Assembly: GCF_037975245.1 (NCBI RefSeq)
Contig: NC_092579.1
Coordinates: forward strand, 14,492,678 to 14,556,677
Reading direction: 5' to 3'
Origin: Apostichopus japonicus
Lineage: Eukaryota; Echinodermata; Holothuroidea; Aspidochirotida; Stichopodidae
Length of the DNA stretch: 64,000 bases
Shown here: positions 1 to 13,270 of the stretch, piece by piece
Layout: every line of letters begins with the position of its first letter
Position numbering within the stretch: position 1 is the first letter of the stretch
Translations under genes and position numbers: made by a program
Notes under the pieces: generated by a model
What the model saw: the letters and a program-made list of their open reading frames with translations, nothing else
Told to the model about the DNA's origin: nothing
The model's database searches: none

Positions 1-321
1 AGCACATACGGACCAGTATAACAGCGCCTTTGGTAGGAACATTTGAAGATCCCCATTGTAGTGTTTCCATTTCATATAGTCTAGCAAACAAGCAAAAGTT
101 GAGTGCTAGTATTATTTCTAAAAATATTCTGATTCTCAAGTGGCAGCTTGCACGTGAGTTGCCATTATTTTGACAACTGGGGGTCATACTGATGACCTTA
201 AGTCCTAATACAACATTTTTATTAAATTCTTTCAAAGTCAAATTTATGTGACTGTGGACTTCTGTCATTTATCCTTTTTTGGGTCAAGCTCCTCATGTTT
301 TTTTTTTTCTCTGGTTGCTAG

Positions 322-3300
322 ATGAAAAAAAATTACTTACAAGATTGGAGGGAATTACCACGGCGATGGCTGCATGAAAGCTATTGCAAGCAAGTACGGC
401 AAGTACTTGCATCAGTTTACAAGATGGTAAGTAGGCTACTATATATATGTGTGTTGTAGTGATCAACTGGCACGACCATCACAGTATCTGGCAGTAATGT
501 TAGCCTTGTCAAGGGTAGTGATTGTTTCTGTTTGCAAAAATGTCAGTTGTAATTCGGAAAGCTTGAATCTTACAGAATCGCTTACAAATTTATATTTTTC
601 CAAGTACTTCACTATGAAGACTTCCATATATGTAAATAGCTATATATACAGTTGTACCTTGATCCCTTAATCAAGCACGTTTTCTACCAGATATGTTTTG
701 GTTCATAAGATAAAGGAAACAAACTTTATAGACCCCAATAAATGTAGGTGTGTAAAGTCACAGCATTAGAAAACAGCCACAGAATGATGCCAAGAGAGTA
801 CTTAGTTTAGTTTAGTAGAAAAAAAGGATCAGGAGGGACACTTAAGTCCCCATGAAGGACCCTATAGAGAGAGAAAAAAACTGAAGACACAAACACTCAG
901 ACCCGATTACAATGCTTAAAGTGCTTGTCCAAAGCATTCTTAAACCCATTGACACTACTTGCAAGTACAACTTTCTCAGGCAAACCATTCCACTCATTTA
1001 CGACCCTATTAGAAAAAAAGTTATGCCGAATATTAATCCTACTATGTGACTTTTGGAGTTTAAGACAATGACCTCTGGTACAACTACTGTTAGCAAACAT
1101 GAAAAAGTCGGTAAAGGATAAATTGTCGAAACCATACACAATCTTGGAAACCTGGATCAAGTCCCCACGTAACCTCCTAAGCACTTAGTGTGGCGTGGTG
1201 GAATTGGTGCTTGTACTTGTCAGTTATAACCTTAATAAGTAACTCAACTGCAAAGAAGTGAATCATCTGTAAAAGACCACTTACTGTACTAAAGTCCATG
1301 AACATTAGTTTATGCTTGACTAGCTTACATGCTGCAATTAACTTTTATTGTTTAAAAAGTGTTTGTTTACAGTACAATATACAATAATTAATAATTAGTT
1401 CTGCAATGTAAATGAGTTACTTGAAGGTTCGCAAAAGAAAGTAGGGAGCTTAACTTAGCCAAGGAAATCAAGATATGTGAATTTACCTAGAGAATGCAAG
1501 AAGAAGTTGCTCAAAAATTTTCTGCCGAGATTTCCCCCAGAGGCCCAGACCATATATCCTAGCAACCTAGGTTTTCAGTAGTATAGGACTGTTTCCCATG
1601 ATTATATATACAGTAGACCCTGGATTTACAGGCTAAATATGTTTGTGCATGTTGCTGTTGCATAATTACCTTTTCTTTTAAATCAAAGCCTAAACCAATT
1701 AAGTTTAGGGTTTTGATGGCATTTTATGTTCCTCCTTTTGTTGGGTATTTTACTTTAGATTAGTATGACCTCCATTGATGCAGTCATGAAAGCCACTAAG
1801 GGGAGGCTGTCTCCAGCATTATACGTATTAGATCAAGTGCTCGAGAGTAAAGAGTTCAAAGAGACTGTGAAAAATCAAGCGATCAGCAGCTCCGCTGTTA
1901 ACAGTGCACCCCCTCTCTGCCTTAACTTAAATTTACCAGGAGAAATTAACGATCTAGTGAATGGGAACCGGAAGGAAAGCAAAGGTAATCTGAAATATTT
2001 ATCTGTCGTTTTGTCTCAAATTGTTAATCACAAATGGGAAAATCATGAAATTATACTTCTTTGGAGGACTTTGTATAGAGGCATAGGCCATACTTACTAT
2101 GATATATAAACCAACGTTTCAACAGATTAACATACACATGTGCGGCTTTCTGATCTTCTATTTGAGTACATAATTTAAGATTCACATTCTATGGGAGGAG
2201 GTGCACCCTCAAAGTGTTGGGTCCCACGGACTGGGTGCAAAATGTCGCCGTGGCTCATTGGATCCATTTTGTGCCCACCACAGTTACTTGTCACCCTCTC
2301 TGTATATGGATATATGGTAATTTGCCATTAAACATCTCTGGCATTCCAGCTGAGATGTCATCACCACTGTTTCTGAGATCATAATGTACTACAGCTTTCA
2401 GTTGGGTTGACTAAATTCTGGAAATATTTGAATTTCTGACTGCATTGTTCTGTTGGATAACATCAAAAGAAATATTTGCGGGTTTGTAACTTTCTCGATC
2501 TTTCTTCCTCCTGTGACTGAATGATAAAAACCCAGTCTTCCGGATAAAGGTGAACAAGAAAGCAAGATCGTTCGTGGCTCCATGGACTGATGAAGAGATT
2601 TTGACAGAAATAGAAGAATACAGATGCTATCAAGAGGGTGTACAGGTGGTAAGTACAAATATATACGTCTGTTAGCAACAATATGGAACAATTACCTCAG
2701 CTCAAATCCATTTGCATTGTCTCATTGCTCTTTGTTAACAAATGAAAATCAAGTATACCGTTCTGGTTCTCTCTATGCACACAGTATCCCCTTTGTTCGG
2801 GTACTCAGGGCCAAACTTTGTTTACCACACATTATTCATGTCTGCTAAAATATCGTCTTCGAACATGTAAGCAAAAATCTTTATTTTCTTTATTTCATGC
2901 TGGATGTTTTTTGTTTTTCATTGAAAACTGTCTTAATTTTGATTTAAACTTCTCATTTTCCAGGAGTTGGACCACCAGCTGGCCATTGATATTAATCAGA
3001 AAGAGTACGATCAGGTAATTTTGGCTATCAAAACAAAAAACAGATCGTTAATCTTAATTTGTGATGGAGGGATGCTATAGTGCACAAAAAAAATGTTCTC
3101 TACCTAACCTCTTCCTTTACCCCACTGGTGAGATAACAGAGCATGAAGAAAGTATTCCTTTAAATATTAGAAGATACTAGAATGGATAAAAACAACTAGA
3201 AGGAATGGAGGGGGAAGACAGTATCTAAGAATGAGATCACATAGCCACCACCTTTTCTTTTAAGTATTGGAATCTTTCTTTGCTCATAAACATTTATATA

Positions 3301-6300
3301 CCTCAAAAACACTTCCTGCATCTCATCTCTGCCAAATAGAAGTCGACAGTTTTGTAGCGTAGTCTATCTTTCAATCCTTGTTTTAGCTGTGAAAAGTAAA
3401 TCTTTAGAGGTAAAAAGTAAATCTGGCCAAAAAATTATTTACCTATCGAAAGCAACCGATAGAACAGATGACTTTAACCACAAATTTGATCAGAAAGTAG
3501 ACGCAATATCTGTGAGTTGGGCAGGATTTAATAAAGAAAGGCTTTCCAAAATTATATCTTGCATTCGAGAAACAATGTAAATTATGCTTTAGGTTTCAAA
3601 AAAAAAAAAAAAATGATGTTAAATTTTTCATCAAAGCGTTTCCTCGCAATCTGTCTCATTTCCAGAACCAACAAGGCATCGAGTGTGAATGCTGCTTTGC
3701 CGAGTTCCCATTTGAAAACATGGTCCAATGTTTCGAGATGCACCTCTTCTGTGAGGATTGTCTTCAACGATACGTCAAAGAGGCCATCTACGGCCAGGGC
3801 AAAGGAAACTTAGCATGTATGGCCCCCGAATGTGGCAGCACATTTCCGAGAGGTTAGATCAATCGTTTACAGTGTTTCTCACAGTTTTCAATTCTTCCCC
3901 TCTAATATCTTCCAGTTTCAAATCAAAACTGAATTATATTTCAAAGACCATGCCGATCAAAAGTGATGAGTTGCTTTTGACAACGGTGTTGTGACTTGTG
4001 TACCTGTTGTCTGTCTCTTTTGGTCACCATAGTGACTGTTTTCAGTGCCTTCACATTAATGTTCAGGGGATAATACTGAATGTGACACTTATATCTAGTT
4101 GGCTGTGGCTTATTTATTCCACAGGCCAAGCTCATAATAAATGTCACAACTTCTCTCATTGAGGATCTCTTAATGTGTCCGGGAATAATTTACTGTTCAA
4201 ATTTTTGTGTAGCAGCAGTTTTGAAGGTTCTCTATTTCCTGTCTTTGTAAATTACTTTGGATCCTGTGTAAACAAAAACGCTATGCATCTATGCACTTGT
4301 GTAGCAATTTGCCTAGCAATTTGCCAATTTTGCGTAGCGTTCTGAGATTCGATACCAGATAAATAATTCCCGGGAGTGTGTCTCTCTGTGTTTATAACTC
4401 AACGTCCACATCAGCATGAGAGTTTTCTCTTATATGCCAGTCCCTTAAATTTATTACTTTATGTATGCTGTCCTATAGTTCAGGGTTGAATTGCTGGAAT
4501 AAAGTACTGATCATAATATGAAAAACAATATCATGATCTCAACCAACTTGTTTGTTTTATATCAATTGCTTCATGGCAATATGTGTTTATTACAGCAAAG
4601 GTTATAGCGTTATTTTTACAGTTTTTTTTTCGTCATGTCATATCAGTTATACTCACATTTTAAGTATTATACTCACATTTTAAGTAAGTTATACTCACAT
4701 TTTATTCTTTATTGCCCACTTTGTGGGATGCATATTTATCTTTAGTTCCTTTTTCAGGTGAATAGGCAAACATTTTCTAGTCTATGAGGTTTTGAAATCA
4801 AACACTTTTTTGACATAAAGTTTTATTAGTAAAATAAGTTATCTTTAATATTGGAAATATATACAAAACTGTACAAAAGTTGTTCATTTTTTCTTCTCAC
4901 AGACCAGCTGGAGAAGACCCTCGCCCCTGATGTTCTTGCCAAATACGATGAGAGATGTAGCGAAGAATCTGTTCATAAGGCCGACTTGGAAAACCTTGTG
5001 CGCTGCCCTCACTGTGACTATGCTGCGATCCTTGCCCCAGAGTTGAAAGCCTTTCTATGCCAGCAATGTGGCAAGGTATTGTATTATGTCTGATCATTGC
5101 ATTTATAACAAATTCATTTCATCAATAAATTTTATAATAAAACTCCAAATGTATTTTTATTGTTAAAAATTGAGTCAGCTTGATATAGCATGTTCCTCTT
5201 GAATATTGAAATTATTAGATGGATGGTATACGTTTGTAGTTTAAAGCAGACATATGCTCCATGGTAAATCACCTTACATCTTGGGAGACAAGAGCGTGAC
5301 AGGTTGGACTGGTTTGTTTTTCAGGTCGAAGCAACATTTTTGGAATCCATTGATTTGTATTAAAACCTTAAATGTAGTCTACCTTAAACCCTGACGATTT
5401 GAGGATGTTGAAAGTTTAACTTTTAAGTCCTTTGTCGCTGTTTTGATACAACAGAATGACTGTCTTAACTGTGAGTTTATCACACATCATAATCTGTAGA
5501 AAACTCAGAATAGATTTCACATAAGCTACTGGCTGAGAAAAATTCCTCTGTCAAAATTTTGTCTGCAATGTCTTGGTCAGCTTGTTCGTTTCCTTTCGAA
5601 TACAATTTACTTTTTCTCAGCTACTTCAGCATGATACTGTGATTCTTTGTAATAACAATGAGTAAGACTTGTTTGTTTTCCAAACTTAACCTCAACAGGA
5701 AACCTGCCGAAGCTGCCAAGTCGATTGGATGGAGCATTTTGGAAGAAAATGTGAAGAAGTTAAATCGGAAGAAGCATTACGAACCAAATAGTAAGTGACT
5801 TCTTCACATGTTGAAGTCATCTGTTTGTATGGTGAAGCATGCCATCTCCCCCAGCCCCAAATAACTAGAATTATATCACATTCTGTTTTTTGGGGGACTA
5901 AGACTTGGGACAGTAACCTTGTAAAGACTAACACTGTATAATATACCTCTAGAAACTCTTCTTCATGTGTCATCTCCCTTCTAGACTAGGAACATGTTAA
6001 ACTGACGAAAGATTTGAGTCATTATGTTGTATGTATGTATGTATTTTAGATCCTCCTGCAAGCAGGAACTCGCGAAGAAGCTTCATTGGCTTATCAAAAC
6101 CGCAAGCTGACCGAAGTCAGTCTCTTACATTCATATTTAACGTCCATGATTATGAATTGTCAATTGTCAACAACTCTGTAACTGGACGACATACATTAAT
6201 CTTGGAGTGACTAGTTGAATGTTGAATTACAAGAATTGTTGAATTACAAATGCAGATAAGAATAATTTCCTTTAACCAGCTGTCTTGATGGTAGACCAAG

Positions 6301-9300
6301 AACTATTGGTGGTATTCATCGGTGCGGTGGGGACTAGGGATGTCAGAGAAGAATTCACTGGAAAGATCTTTACAATTCCAGGATAGTTGGTGAATCAGAT
6401 ATATACTGTACAAGTGTTATTTACTTTATCCACCTCTGTATGAAGAACAAAACTTCATATACCTCATTTTAAACATTTTCTACGATCTTGGAAGAAAGTT
6501 GGGTTTAGTCTTTGTCAAACCTTTGTGTATTAATCAAATTCAGTACTTGTAATTCAGTAAAAAAAAAGAAAAAAATGAGAACTTTCCCAGGACTAAAAGA
6601 TGAACTAGTTAGATTAATAGTTTTCAGGCAAATCTTAATTAAATTTAAGTTAATTTAAAGTAATTTAAAGTAAAATTAAAATAATTTAAATTAAATTTTT
6701 GAATTGGCTGTAGAAGGTCACTCATGCCAGGTTCGTCTCACATGTTTGTATTCACAGTGAGGAGAAGTTGTCGGAAGCATTGATAAGAACTTGCAATAAA
6801 TGTAAAGCCAGCATTGTCAAGGAGAACGGTTGTAACAAGGTGAGTATTAGATCTACAGATACCATATGTTTTTTTTTCCAGTTTATATATATATAGTTCA
6901 ACATTATTTTAATATGTGGATGTACATGTCTGATGAGTAGTCTTTACAGTCTAGTTCATGACATTTACATACAGACAAATACAAGATTAAATTTAAATTA
7001 TTTAACACGAAAAAAAAACTATTTCAACCCCATCGGCAAAGTTCAAATTACTATGATACTCCTATTAGCAGTAATAATATCCAAAAACTATATTTCAAAA
7101 CCTAATAGATTAGACCACGGCTGCCAATATCTCTCCCAAATATTTACTTTCATATTTTACTTAAAAATATAATAGTTTAGTTTAAAATAATATTTTAAAT
7201 AATCTAGTAAGAAACGAACTGATGTTATTTTCTTCATCAGTTTTGACTGAAAAATCTGATACTTTACTAAAATTATTTTTAAGTTTAACTTGCCGGAAAA
7301 ATCTCCACCAAAGAGAACAATCTACGTTTTTTTTTTAAATCAAAGTTTGTTCTTGCCTACTACATTGCTGACCTACAATGCCTTATGATATAAGCGGTCA
7401 CACCATGGATAAACCACATTGATTTAAATTTACAGTAGTTAGTGGCTTGTGTTGACAGGGGATTTCAGGTGGTTGTTTTTTTTCTCTAGCAATCTGATTA
7501 TCGTGGAGTTTTGTTTAGGGGATTTGTTAGGACATTTTTTGACAATTTAAAAATTGCTTATCGTAACACTATTGTAATCATTCTCAACTCTTCTCTGTTA
7601 TTACACCGGTTAAGAAACCATGTTCTGGGGGAAAAAATCCTTGTTGCCCTTGCTGGACACTCTCATGAGCTATGGTCAAACTATGTGCGTTTTATTTTTA
7701 TTTAATGTGACCTTTAATGTCATTGTTTGAGAATGCATATATACATTAGACATCCCCGGTTATTCAACCAAGGTGTGGTAACGGGGAATTATAGATTAAT
7801 GAGGTGAAAGGTTAAAGTTGAAAGGTGAAATTTAAACTTTCTCTCAGTATGGCACAAACAGTTACTTGCTGTATTTAGCAGAAACCCTATGATCACCAAT
7901 GACACTCTGTACCTTAGTACATCTTTCATTCCAGATGTCTTGTGTTTTTCTTTTGTTGCAGATGACTTGTCGTTGCGGTGCTAAAATGTGTTACATTTGC
8001 CGAAAGCCTGATATTGATTATAACCACTTCTGCCAGCATTTGAGGGATCCTCATATGAAAAGCTGTTCTAAGTGTAATGCTTGTTGCCTATGGGAAGTTG
8101 CAGAGGTAGGGCTTTAAGACTTTAATGGAGACACAACTTCAACCATTATCATCGGTGTATAGGATAATCGTTATAAACGGCTTCCCACAACAAGCCAAGA
8201 AAAATCGTAATTCTTTTGGGAGATATCACAGGTTGATTGTTCTATGACTTGAGCTTCAAGTTTTTATTAAGTTCAATTTATGACAATTTCTAATTTTCTG
8301 TAATAGAGATGGGTTTTGTAAATGCTGAATCTTAAGTTTTGAAGCAGTTAACCTGTCTAAATAATGGCATTGGTCTCAGTGTCAACACAGATGACACGTT
8401 TCAGATACTTGTGTCATCGTGACATCACACAGACACTGAATAATATTTTTGTCAAACTGAAATGTCTCTAAAACAGAGCAAGAGTTGTTTTTTTCTTTAG
8501 CTGTTGAAGGAGATTCTCTATCATATCAACTAAAGCTGATAGTTGGTTTGGTGGTGCTCCTTTAATTAAATTACTTAATATCGATTAAATAATTATTAAA
8601 TCTGGTATGTGTGATGCAAGTTACACAGAATGCAGCAAAAGCAGTGCAGCTTCTGACTGGCACTGACAGCCATGAAATAATTTGGGATTGCCACCGACTG
8701 AGGGCGCTGTGATAGCAGTTCTGTTGGTAGAGCACAAGAATTGCACCCTGGCCTTAGGTCATGCCTTTGAATTCTCTAGATGGGTCTTTCAAAATCGGTT
8801 CAAAAGAAAGCCCTTCTTTTCATGATTTTGTTCTTCCTAAAGTCGAACCACCGAAATGGGGAATATGTATCTCCTGAATTATTTGCTGTTGACAAACTTT
8901 GTAAGGAAATATTGACTGAGTGTAACAGGCTGTTAGTGTAATATAAGCATTTCTTGTAATCGATTCAACTTCAAAGGAGCAAATGGATTCTGGAAACATT
9001 TTGTTGTTGATGTATTCCATTTGGAGGGAAGCTTCATTTTGTGTACAATGTTTCCACTTGTTATTACAATTTCAACGTCTCTAGTTATCAATTTGGAGTA
9101 TAAAAGGGAAAAATAGATTCCCAAAAGAATTTGATGTTAACTTATTTTGGAGGTATGCAATCTCCTTTCCAGTGATCAGTTTGTTTGTATCATTTCATTC
9201 GTCAATTTCACCTTTTTTTTCACTCATTTTATTTGGTCCATGATTATACATAATTTTATATTTTCTGGGATTCATTTTCAGAAAGTAGACCAAAAAAACA

Positions 9301-9551
9301 TGACAAAAATCAAAGATGAGCTGAAGAAAGAACAGGATGAAAAAGGTAAGTTCATCACAAATAAATTGTCCCCACTCCCCCTCCCCCCCCCACCACACAC
9401 CTTGTATCCAAATCATTGTAATGCTGGCTATTTTGATCATTTAAATCCCTTTTTTAGCAATTTACCCATTTATTTGAATTTTTCAGGTATCAGTTGGACC
9501 AACCGGACTGTTGGTGTGCCAGATCATCTCTTACCTGGACAAAGCAAATAG
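322..9551 (+). CDS. RNF216: RNF216/TRIAD3-like RBR E3 ubiquitin ligase, 3' part (11 exons)
   Basis: Exons: 322-426, 1759-1984, 2536-2648, 2964-3014, 3666-3852, 4903-5075, 5699-5790, 6758-6839, 7962-8105, 9282-9345, 9487-9551. All junctions are GT/AG, phases join without a break, and 433 codons plus a stop are visible. The product is a RING-in-between-RING ligase, which takes ubiquitin from an E2 onto its own cysteine before passing it to substrate. In order: a helical region before the RBR, RING1 from about residue 170 (motif [13 protein letters not shown]), the IBR (LVRCPHCDY ... CRSCQVDW) and RING2 ([19 protein letters not shown], then [12 protein letters not shown]). By family analogy the catalytic cysteine is that of ENGCNK, residue 341 of the visible part (codon 6831-6833), next to an exon junction. 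The distal motif HFCQH is present. The protein stops about 40 residues after the last cysteine cluster, so the long proline-rich tail of vertebrate RNF216 is absent. The 5' exons lie upstream of the window. Confidence 0.93.
800..1190 (-). mobile_element. Remnant of a non-LTR retrotransposon (reverse transcriptase C-terminus)
   Basis: An open frame at 897-1184 reads like the extreme C-terminus of CR1/jockey-type LINE polymerases. Motifs include [32 protein letters not shown] and a final [13 protein letters not shown]. Only about 95 residues remain and no catalytic domain is present, so this is a 5'-truncated dead copy. It lies antisense in the RNF216 intron between exons 322-426 and 1759-1984. 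The flanking boundaries are approximate. Confidence 0.75.
4649..4704. repeat. Short tandem repeat, three copies of about 21 bp
   Basis: The motif ATACTCACATTTTA occurs three times in succession within an RNF216 intron. It is small and imperfect, and no function is visible. Confidence 0.7.
6040..6195 (-). mobile_element. Truncated SINE body, inverted copy of the one at 22978-23217
   Basis: The reverse complement of this stretch matches about 23050-23215 closely. Shared blocks include CTGCAAGCAGGAACTCGC, GCAAGCTGACCGAAGTCAG and GTCAACAACTCTGTAACTG. The tRNA-like head seen in the other copy is not recognisable here. The copy lies in the RNF216 intron between exons 5699-5790 and 6758-6839. Confidence 0.8.
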
Positions 9552-11690
9552 CCTCGGATGATGTAACCCTAGACTAGAATTCTTTCAAGTTTGCTATGCT
9601 TACAGGAAAGGTTCTTCATGAGGCAGCTGCAAATTTATAACACTGTATCATCTGGAAAAAAAAAAGATAACAATCCAATCTGAGTCTTTGAAACTTCTTT
9701 TAGCATGTGCCTTTTACGATATACATTGTGCAGGTCCACCAATGGTACTGGTATTTTAACTTTCCTTACATTTTCAGTTGAATTCCCTCTGTTCATTCTG
9801 CTACCTAGCTGTTGTTTGATGCCATTTTGCAAACTCGTATTAGAAAATTCTTTTTAGAGTATCCAATGTGTTGTGTAGGCTGTGACAATTTGTCTTGTAT
9901 GGAAGGGAATGGAGATGTTTGAAAATAGGATCGCATGGTTTAAACCCATTAACCTTTGTTTCATCCAACTGCTTTTGAGAAGGGTCAATATGCAGGTCTC
10001 TTGAAAAGGCTAACTTAGGATGTAGATAAATTAAGTCATTCAACGTACATGTAGGCAATCCATAAATGGTCAAGCATTCTTTATTTGGTTGAGTAGGAAA
10101 TTATATTTGAATGTAACAAGCTCGTTAGTGGTCATCTGTTTGAATTTACATTGAGAAATGCTTTATTGTTTCACACATTTCAGTACTTAGTTTTAACAGT
10201 GCCTTAATACAGAGTACCTTAAAGGTGTTGTGACAAGTCACCTTATGGTCAAGTCTCAAGCTGACTCCACTGGTGCATTCATAAAAACTCAAGTCACTTA
10301 TCTCACAAGTTTGCCGAGTCAAGTCAGACACATTGTCTGATCAAGTCAATCATTAGTCAATGTCAAGCAGAAGGTGTTATGGAGTCAACATGGAGCAACT
10401 CAAATCACATTCTGTGACTTGACTTGTTATAAAAATCCAAATTTTCAACTCAAGAAGAAGCAGAGAAAAATCTATTTAAGACTTTGTTAACATTATAGAA
10501 AGGTTACAGCCAGTACTATATTTCATGTTCCTATGTTGTGGGTGGTTAAAGTTCTAATACTAAGCATTAAGGAAAAGTGGCTACTTTTTTTTTATCCCTC
10601 CCACTACGTATTACAATATACTTCTGCAGACACACATGTGAATTTGAGAACTTCTATCTTTCTCTTTATCCTTTCGTATCAATTTTTGCTGTCCGAAGAA
10701 CAATAATTGTTTCTCATGCACCACTCCTTCTAACCTCTCCCACCTTTATCACATGAACAAGATAAGTTCCCTCCTGAAGTATAATCTTTGACAAATTAAT
10801 TTGGTGAAATGGGATTGACCACTCCAATTTACTCCTGCTCTATGAATTTCCCCGCCTCTGCAGAGATGTAAAAGAGGACTTACCGACAGTCAGTGATTCT
10901 GTTATATGTCAGCTGTTGAGAAGTTATCTCATATTTGTTATTGTTTAACATAGTTGTAAAATAAGTGGTGAGCCAACTTAACTCTATCCTACATTGTAAA
11001 TCTTTTCTGTATCTACGCAGATTGTTAATAGTTAAGACATTGACACAGAAACTACAGTACTCTCACTTTTTCGTGTTTATTTTTATGGAACCAGTTCAAA
11101 CACTATCATTTTCATAACATGTTAGGGATCATGTCCCATTCGTTGCGGGTAGTTTTATTTTGGATTATACCATTTGATAGTAGGTTGGTGTCGACAATAG
11201 TAAAAGGTTGATTTTATGTAACTTAAACTTATCAGCCACTCCTCATGCTGCCAAATTGTTTAACATCACTCTTGCCCTTAATTTAAGAAGTCTCAGTGTA
11301 CATAACTCCAAATGGCTGTGAAGTGTTTACAAAACCTTTATCTTATACATAATTATATCTTAATGTAAAGCAAATTAATATTAAACTCACCAACAATATA
11401 AAATTATATTTTTGCAAGAACAGCAACAGATTGTTGTTATGATTGCGATGGTACTGGAATCTTTGACTAGAAAAATGCAAGTTAAGTGTACTACATTTAC
11501 ATGTTGTGGTTCCCACATGTTGCACAACACATGAAGTACCATGGCTGTTGACTTAGTACCCTTAATAATGTAAGTAAACAGGAAAAACCACCATCTTGGG
11601 ACTAGATCACTCAATAAAGTTTCTTTGGACACCGATTTGTATCCTATTCTGGCCAAGCTTTTCTTTCTTTCAAATACAAAGGACAAGAGT
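9552..11690 (+). other. RNF216 3' UTR and downstream non-coding sequence
   Basis: No gene is recognised here. The stretch directly follows the RNF216 stop codon and presumably begins with its 3' UTR. No single polyadenylation site can be chosen; one AATAAA lies near 11611. Many copies of TCAAGTCA-like words cluster at about 10230-10430 without forming a clean array. Confidence 0.5.
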
Positions 11691-11699
11691 TTTTACCAG

Positions 11700-13270
11700 A
11701 CATGTCTTTATCATTATACATGTATCTCTATGTTCACTACACCTGTACCTGTATATGTGCTACATCTACATTGCTTTACACCTATACCAATCTATTCCTT
11801 ACACCCTGCATCCATATGTTCATTCCCCTACATCTATGTAGTCCTCACACCTGCATCTGACTATATCATTACACCTTTATCTCTATGTTCACTACACCTG
11901 TACCTGTATATGTGCTACATCTACATTGCTTTACACCTATACCAATCTATTCCGTACACCCTGCATCCATATGTTCATTCTCCTACATCTATGTAGTCCT
12001 CACACCTGCATCTGACTATATCATTACACCTTAATCTCTATGTTCACTACACCTGTACCTGTATATGTGCTACATCTACATTGCTTTACACCTATACCAA
12101 TCTATTCCTTACACCCAGCATCCATATGTTCATTCCCCTACATCTATGTAGTCCTCACACCTGCATCTGACTATATCATTACACCTTAATCTCTATGTTC
12201 ACTACACCTGTACCTGTATATGTGCTACATCTACATTGCTTTACACCTATACCAATCTATTCTTTACACCCTGCATCCATATGTTCATTCCCCTACATCT
12301 ATGTAGTCCTCACACCTGCATCTGACTATATCATTACACCTTAATCTCTATGTTCACTACACCTGTACCTGTATATGTGCTACATCTACATTGCTTTACA
12401 CCTATACCAATCTATTCCTTACACCCTGCATCCATATGTTCATTCCCCTACATCTATGTAGTCCTCACACCTGCATCTGACTATATCATTACACCTTTAT
12501 CTCTATGTTCACTACACCTGTACCTGTATATGTGCTACATCTACATTGCTTTACACCTATACCAATCTATTCCTTACACCCTGCATCCATATGTTCATTC
12601 CCCTACATCTATGTAGTCCTCACACCTGCATCTGACTATATCATTATACCTGCATCTCTATGTTCATTACACCTTTACTTGTATATATCCACTATATCTA
12701 CATTGGTTTACACCTATATCAATTCCAATCTATTCCTTACACCCTGCATCTGTCTGTTCTTCCACCTACATATATGTAGTCTTCACACCTGCATCTGACT
12801 ACAGTATATCATTTTACCTGCATCTCTATGTTCATTACACCTTTACTTGTATCTATCCACTTTATCTACATTTGTTTACACTGCTATTAATCTATTCCTT
12901 ACACCCTGCATCTGTATGTTCTTTCACTTACATCTATGCAGTCTTTACAACTGCATCTGACTATATCCTTATTCCTGCAGCTCTATGTTCATTACAACTA
13001 TCTGTTAAAGTCTACATTGGTATATTCATTACACCTGTATCAATCTAATCGTTACACCCTGTATCTGTCTGTTTATTTCACCTGCATTGTCTTTAATCCT
13101 GCATATTTATTTATCTCTACATCTGTCTGTTTAGTAGTACACCTGCATCTGTCTGTTCTTTTCATCTGCATCTGTGTTCATTTTATCTTCATCTGACAGT
13201 TCATTTCACCTGCAGCTGTCCGTTCTTTTCACCTGCATGTCTGTTCATTTCACTTGCTCTGTTTGCTACA
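11700..13270. repeat. 155-bp satellite array with a degenerate tail
   Basis: The anchor CTCTATGTTCA recurs at 11726, 11881, 12036, 12191, 12346, 12501 and 12656, exactly 155 bp apart. The first six units are nearly identical; the next spacing is 168 bp, and beyond it the order decays. Inside each unit, cycles resembling CACCTGCATCTGTNTGTTCA recur at about 26 bp. The 155-bp unit therefore looks like a six-fold higher-order repeat of an older short unit, and the decayed tail to about 13270 shows the short unit more openly. Open frames through it encode repetitive hydrophobic peptides and are artefacts of the repeat. It lies between the convergent RNF216 and SLC25A17 genes. Confidence 0.93.

Noticed and set aside
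8705-8785. Possible degenerate tRNA-like SINE head (GTTGGTAGAGCAC)
   Set aside because: The A-box likeness is fair but the B box is poor, and no body or second copy was found in the window.
11625-12798. Open frames encoding repetitive hydrophobic peptides
   Set aside because: They follow the 155-bp satellite, which is not a multiple of three, and have no splice or homology support.
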